In this document: positions 61,162 to 64,000 of the stretch, piece after piece
Layout of the letters: every line of letters starts with the position of its first letter
How positions within the stretch are numbered: the stretch's first letter is position 1
Source of the DNA: Acidobacteriota bacterium
Lineage (GTDB): Bacteria > Acidobacteriota > Blastocatellia > Chloracidobacteriales > Chloracidobacteriaceae
DNA length: 64,000 nucleotides
NCBI GenBank assembly: GCA_016208495.1
Contig: JACQXX010000077.1
Span: 33,833 to 97,832, forward strand
Reading direction: 5' to 3'
Notes under the pieces: generated by a model
What the model saw: only the letters and a program-made list of their open reading frames with translations
What the model was told of the DNA's origin: nothing
Database searches by the model: none
Program-made: the position numbers and the translations under genes

Positions 61162-61944
61162 TCAGATACCAAGCATTCCAGTACCACCAAGGGGGCCAGT
61201 TAAGGCACCCGTGCCGCCACTTGAGCGGGCAGCCAGTTTCCGAAACGCCCGGTCAATATGTGGGCTGATCGTTTCGTATCGGATCGCGGCGCCGTACTCA
61301 ATCAAAACCAGATAGGTGTCCTGGTCAAAAATGGTCGCTTTTCGCTGTCCGAAACTGATGGTGGTTCGTTGCAAAGGACCAACCCGACCTGGAGTGCTGG
61401 TCTGGCGTGCCATATGAACCAAAAGCGCGCTCATCATGCCAATTTTTTCAGATGGCTTGATATTGAGTGAGGAATGCACCGTACCATCCCGCGCCATGGC
61501 CACCGCGCCGTCAATCCCTTTGATTTTTGTCAAATCAGAGACCAGAGTCTGGTAGACATTTTGCACCCGCTGGGTTTCGGTTGAGGCCGGGGTCGAGGTG
61601 CCAACCAATCCAGTATGATCGGGAATCAAACCAGCCCGGGCTTCATCCAACAACCGCAGCCCTTCCATAATCAGGTTGGCCCACGGTTCAAAAATCGTTC
61701 GCTGGGGAGCTGGGATCCCTGTATCAATGCGAAAAGATCCCTGATCATACGCCAGGGCTTTATATACAGCATCGGTTCCAACCAAATTGCCCAGCCGGGC
61801 ATCAACGACTTCACCTTCCGCAAAATAAAAAATCCCGTCGCCAATTGGATAGTGAACCGTCAACCGAGCTGTATTTCGCCCAACGCAGTTAATTTGGATA
61901 ATATCAACAAGGGCTAAATCTTTGAGATCTCCCACCAAAGCCAT
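61162..61944 (-). CDS. DUF4388-roadblock fusion protein
   Basis: The 260-residue protein joins an N-terminal DUF4388/PATAN domain (about 1-85; LVGDLKDLALVDIIQINCVG, LTVHYPIGDGIFYFAEGEVV, and DARLGNLVGTDAVYKAL) to a roadblock/LC7 domain (about 130-240; VYQTLVSDLTKIKGIDGAVA, GTVHSSLNIKPSEKIGMMSA, LVLIEYGAAIRYETISPHI). A flexible Gly/Thr-rich tail ends the protein. The fusion is good evidence that PATAN and roadblock partners act in one complex, also with the separate roadblock and PATAN proteins downstream. It is the first gene of the cluster; the ribosome-binding site is weak. Confidence 0.85.
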   Translation of the reverse strand: MALVGDLKDLALVDIIQINCVGRNTARLTVHYPIGDGIFYFAEGEVVDARLGNLVGTDAVYKALAYDQGSFRIDTGIPAPQRTIFEPWANLIMEGLRLLDEARAGLIPDHTGLVGTSTPASTETQRVQNVYQTLVSDLTKIKGIDGAVAMARDGTVHSSLNIKPSEKIGMMSALLVHMARQTSTPGRVGPLQRTTISFGQRKATIFDQDTYLVLIEYGAAIRYETISPHIDRAFRKLAARSSGGTGALTGPLGGTGMLGI

Positions 61945-62186
61945 AAGACTTTCTCACACTTCACAAACAGGGTTTTTCAGCTACTTCGATCAAATGCGCC
62001 CTGCCTCAGAAAAACTGGCGGCGGGAACGCAAGCAAAATTGGATTTGTCAAAAGCTTCCTGAAATGAAAACGCTCCTCCTTGTGGGTCAACGTGCTGACC
62101 ACACACCCAAGCCAGGTTGATCAGGTGACGGAGTTCGTTTGCAGATCTCAATTTGGAGAGATATTCATCCTATCTTCGGCGTGGAG
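61945..62186. other. Leader region of the signalling cluster
   Basis: About 240 bp upstream of the DUF4388-roadblock gene. It probably holds its promoter, but no convincing consensus pair was found. No ORF or repeat array. Confidence 0.35.
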
Positions 62187-62640
62187 ACCCGGCCCTTGCT
62201 GGGCCAGGAGGAAACGCCGCTCCTTTTTGAGTTGATACGAAAGCGGGAAGAACTACTCCTTCCCGCTCTCGATGTGATGTGAAGAGAGTACATCACACAC
62301 CGATTTGCGTCGGGTAGTGCGTACCGGTCTGACTGTGACCGCCGACCGGATTCGACGTCCTCTCGACCGGATTTGGGAAGGTTTGTCGTGACCGGCACTG
62401 GCACTGACTCCCATGCTGGGTTTAACCGGTCACCGTAGTGCAGCGGACTGAGGCGGCATCCGCTGGTACCTATGGATTCTTCCCAATCGTTTCCTGTGAT
62501 TTGCACGGGGGTCTGGTCAACTGGAACTTGAACCAATCTCCCCACACCGGCCATCCGTGAAGATGGCGTCGTGGCGACACGACTCAAGCCCGGCCCTTGA
62601 GGGCCGAGTCTGTTGACTCAGGCGGAAAGGGGTTACTTCA
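62187..62640 (+). ncRNA. Highly structured intergenic block, RNA or MITE-like
   Basis: At least seven perfect stems are packed into 450 bp: ggccc/gggcc (62191-62205), agcgggaag/cttcccgct (62242-62267), gtgatgt/acatcac (62274-62296), and ttgggaag (62373-62380) with cttcccaa (62479-62486), which encloses gtgaccgg/ccggtcac (62388-62433) and cagcgga/tccgctg (62441-62465) as a three-way junction. Then gtcgtg-GCGA-cacgac (62568-62583) and cggccc-ttga-gggccg (62591-62606). The GCGA tetraloop favours the plus strand. The terminal hairpins resemble each other as inverted repeats, so a mobile element is the alternative. A 140-codon minus ORF across it looks spurious. Confidence 0.45.
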
Positions 62641-63066
62641 CTGGCTAAACTAGCAGAGTTAGTTTGAGAGTGTCAATCTAAACGATCTCAGATTTCAAGT
62701 TATTCAATTTGCGAGTGGTTTCGTGGGCAACGAGCCCCAGCGTCAGCCGGTTTCGCATTCCTCTTCAGTCAATTGGACAATTTCCCGGTTACCTCCCCTC
62801 CCTTCACGCACTCACCTGCTTGACACTGGCAAAGCCATCAGACTATGTTTGAGGTTTCATATCCATATCCTTTTTACACCACCAGATACCTTCTTGTTTG
62901 GGTTGAAGAATTCAGGCATGGGCTCAACATCGTTGGGTTGTCACCGCTGAGAGGAGACTGAGCTTAACGCGAATCCCACCTTCTTTCTGGCCGCCCTCTG
63001 GGAATCTTGGAATCTGCGATATGGACTCAACACCTTAATCATTCTGTAATCGAGGAGCGCAACGTA
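62641..63066. other. Spacer and leader of the TPR gene
   Basis: A small inverted repeat aaacta/tagttt (about 62646-62665) follows the structured block. The rest, up to the GAGGAG ribosome-binding site at 63052-63057, shows no gene, array or strong hairpin. Confidence 0.4.
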
Positions 63067-63861
63067 GTGGTTTCCCATAGCAAGAAACTCAGTAAACAGG
63101 AACTCAAACGTGAACCGGCCTTTAATATCTGGTTGCGTGGCATTCAACATCAAATTGAGGACGTGGGTGGAAACGTCTTTAAGCTTGGGCTTGGCCTGCT
63201 CATCGCCGGTGTGATCATCGGTGGTGGATACGCTTTTTACTCCAGCAATCGGGCGAAAGGTGAAGCGGCGTTTGCCAAGGCATTCAAAATTTATCAAGCC
63301 GAAGTTCAAGATCCCAAAGCCCCCAACCCAACCCCTCCGGCCCCTGGCAAAGTGATCTACCAGGATGAACAGAAAAAATACACCGAGGCGGCAACTGCGT
63401 TTGAACAGGCGGCGGCCTATTCAGCTCAGCGCGAACTCAGTCGGTATTATATTGGGCTGTGCCGGTTGAAACTGGATGCCCCCAAAGGACAACAGGAACT
63501 GCGAGCGCTGTGCACTGGTGACGGACAAATCAACCAGATGGCCCGCATTGCCCTGGCTGATTCGCTCGCTTCCAACGGTCAGACTGACGAAGCGATCAAG
63601 CTGTACCTGGAATTGCAGGGAATTTGGGAGAAAAATCACGGGGTTGGGGTGATTTTGCCACCAGAAGCAATCCAGTTCTCGATTGCCAAGTTGTATGAAG
63701 CGCAAGGTAAAACAACTGAAGCGGTCCAGGCATATACCAAGGTCATCACGACCAATCGGTCCTCGCGACTGGCAATGGAATCTTATGGACGGTTATCAGC
63801 TCTGGATCCGGAATCAGCTCGAAAAATGACCCCGCCGAAGCTGAATGAAGAAGCCATTTAA
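63067..63861 (+). CDS. Membrane-anchored TPR protein (YfgM/TPR_21-like)
   Basis: The 264-residue protein has a basic cytoplasmic N-terminus (SHSKKLSKQELKREPAFNIW), a membrane helix (about 35-57; LGLGLLIAGVIIGGGYAFYS) and a periplasmic TPR-like region (about 90-240; TEAATAFEQAAAYSAQREL, IALADSLASNGQTDEAIKLY, AIQFSIAKLYEAQGKTTEAV). The layout resembles YfgM, the SecYEG- and chaperone-associated TPR protein. GTG 63067 is selected because GAGGAG lies 9 nt upstream; the TTG at 63007 lacks one. It is the last gene in the window; gggttca heptamers follow. Confidence 0.78.
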   Translation: MVSHSKKLSKQELKREPAFNIWLRGIQHQIEDVGGNVFKLGLGLLIAGVIIGGGYAFYSSNRAKGEAAFAKAFKIYQAEVQDPKAPNPTPPAPGKVIYQDEQKKYTEAATAFEQAAAYSAQRELSRYYIGLCRLKLDAPKGQQELRALCTGDGQINQMARIALADSLASNGQTDEAIKLYLELQGIWEKNHGVGVILPPEAIQFSIAKLYEAQGKTTEAVQAYTKVITTNRSSRLAMESYGRLSALDPESARKMTPPKLNEEAI

Positions 63862-63891
63862 GGGAGTCGGATGGAAATATCATACCACCAG

Positions 63892-63928
63892 GGTTCAGGG
63901 TTCAGGGTTCAGGGTTCAGGGTTCAGGG
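63892..63928. repeat. Five gggttca heptamers
   Basis: Perfect tandem gggttca units begin about 30 bp after the TPR gene stop. The remainder to 64000 shows no feature. Confidence 0.9.
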
Positions 63929-64000
63929 CCAGATACTCCACGTTGAGTGGTACCCGCCAGTTCCCCAGTCTTCATCTTGAGTGGGATCAGTCAACTCATC

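Noticed and set aside
62165..62587. 140-codon minus-strand ORF
   Set aside because: It lies across the palindrome block, is rich in Arg, Ser, Pro and Val without domain signature, and its codons follow the stem structure.
62187..62640. RNase P RNA or tmRNA
   Set aside because: A GAGGAAA segment is present, but the paired conserved 3' element of RNase P and the tRNA-like ends of tmRNA were not found.

Overview
The window looks like chromosomal DNA from an Acidobacteriota-type bacterium, perhaps class Blastocatellia; this is inference. It rests on a CarboxypepD_reg/TonB-type outer-membrane receptor ending in Phe, several DUF4388 (PATAN) and roadblock proteins, very large Ser/Thr kinase-ATPase-TPR and TPR-CHAT proteins, a Gram-negative envelope gene set, roughly balanced GC, and long intergenic spacers full of repeats. 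There is no phage, complete insertion sequence, CRISPR array or rRNA. The only tRNA found is tRNA-Pro(GGG).

Layout. 1-6.6 kb: the end of a TPR-DUF4388 protein, a tandem glutaredoxin, a MerR regulator, tRNA-Pro, surE, plsC overlapping era, and an MFS transporter. 6.6-12 kb: a secreted TPR-CHAT protein and an S9 peptidase, both on minus. 12.8-24.6 kb: a membrane Fe-S oxidoreductase, a SWIM-SNF2 helicase, a DUF1272 protein, a HEAT-repeat protein, a MurF-Alr fusion and a secreted beta-propeller protein. 24.6-32.3 kb (minus): Uma2-like nuclease, TonB-type receptor, a C-terminally damaged penicillin acylase and an M23 peptidase. 32.3-34.7 kb: a structured leader, mgtE and a DUF1232 protein. 34.8-44 kb (minus): a GT2-deacetylase-GT83 operon and a 1737-residue kinase. 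44.2-48.7 kb: hemE, an alarmone synthetase, and a DUF255 lipoprotein (minus). 48.9-54.1 kb: a complete STM4015-4014-4013-4012-4011 operon, a conserved but functionally uncharacterised set (LRR protein, ATP-grasp, alkaline-phosphatase-fold hydrolase, two radical SAM enzymes). 54.6-62 kb (minus): sucC without sucD, then a signalling cluster of HAMP, DUF4388 and roadblock proteins. 63-63.9 kb: a membrane-anchored TPR protein.

The spacers are as notable as the genes. Nearly every one carries short tandem repeats, mostly with a 7-nt unit (gtggtta, agtagcg, ggttctt, gaaccct, gggttca, ggggtta, gtcagta, gatgagg). Superimposed are dispersed palindromic elements: a terminal-inverted-repeat element in three copies, two of them sitting inside heptamer arrays; a 'gtgggcttcgcaccac' element that has replaced the end of a penicillin acylase gene; and a hairpin module (CCGGTGGT, then CGCTTTGGGC, then ACCACCGG) shared by otherwise different intergenic elements. 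Two regions look like structured RNA: the leader of mgtE and a 450-bp block at 62.2-62.6 kb.

The best candidates for undescribed biology are the STM4011-4015 operon, the HAMP/DUF4388/roadblock cluster, the dispersed palindrome and heptamer system, and the mgtE leader. All function calls come from reading the sequence; no database search was run.
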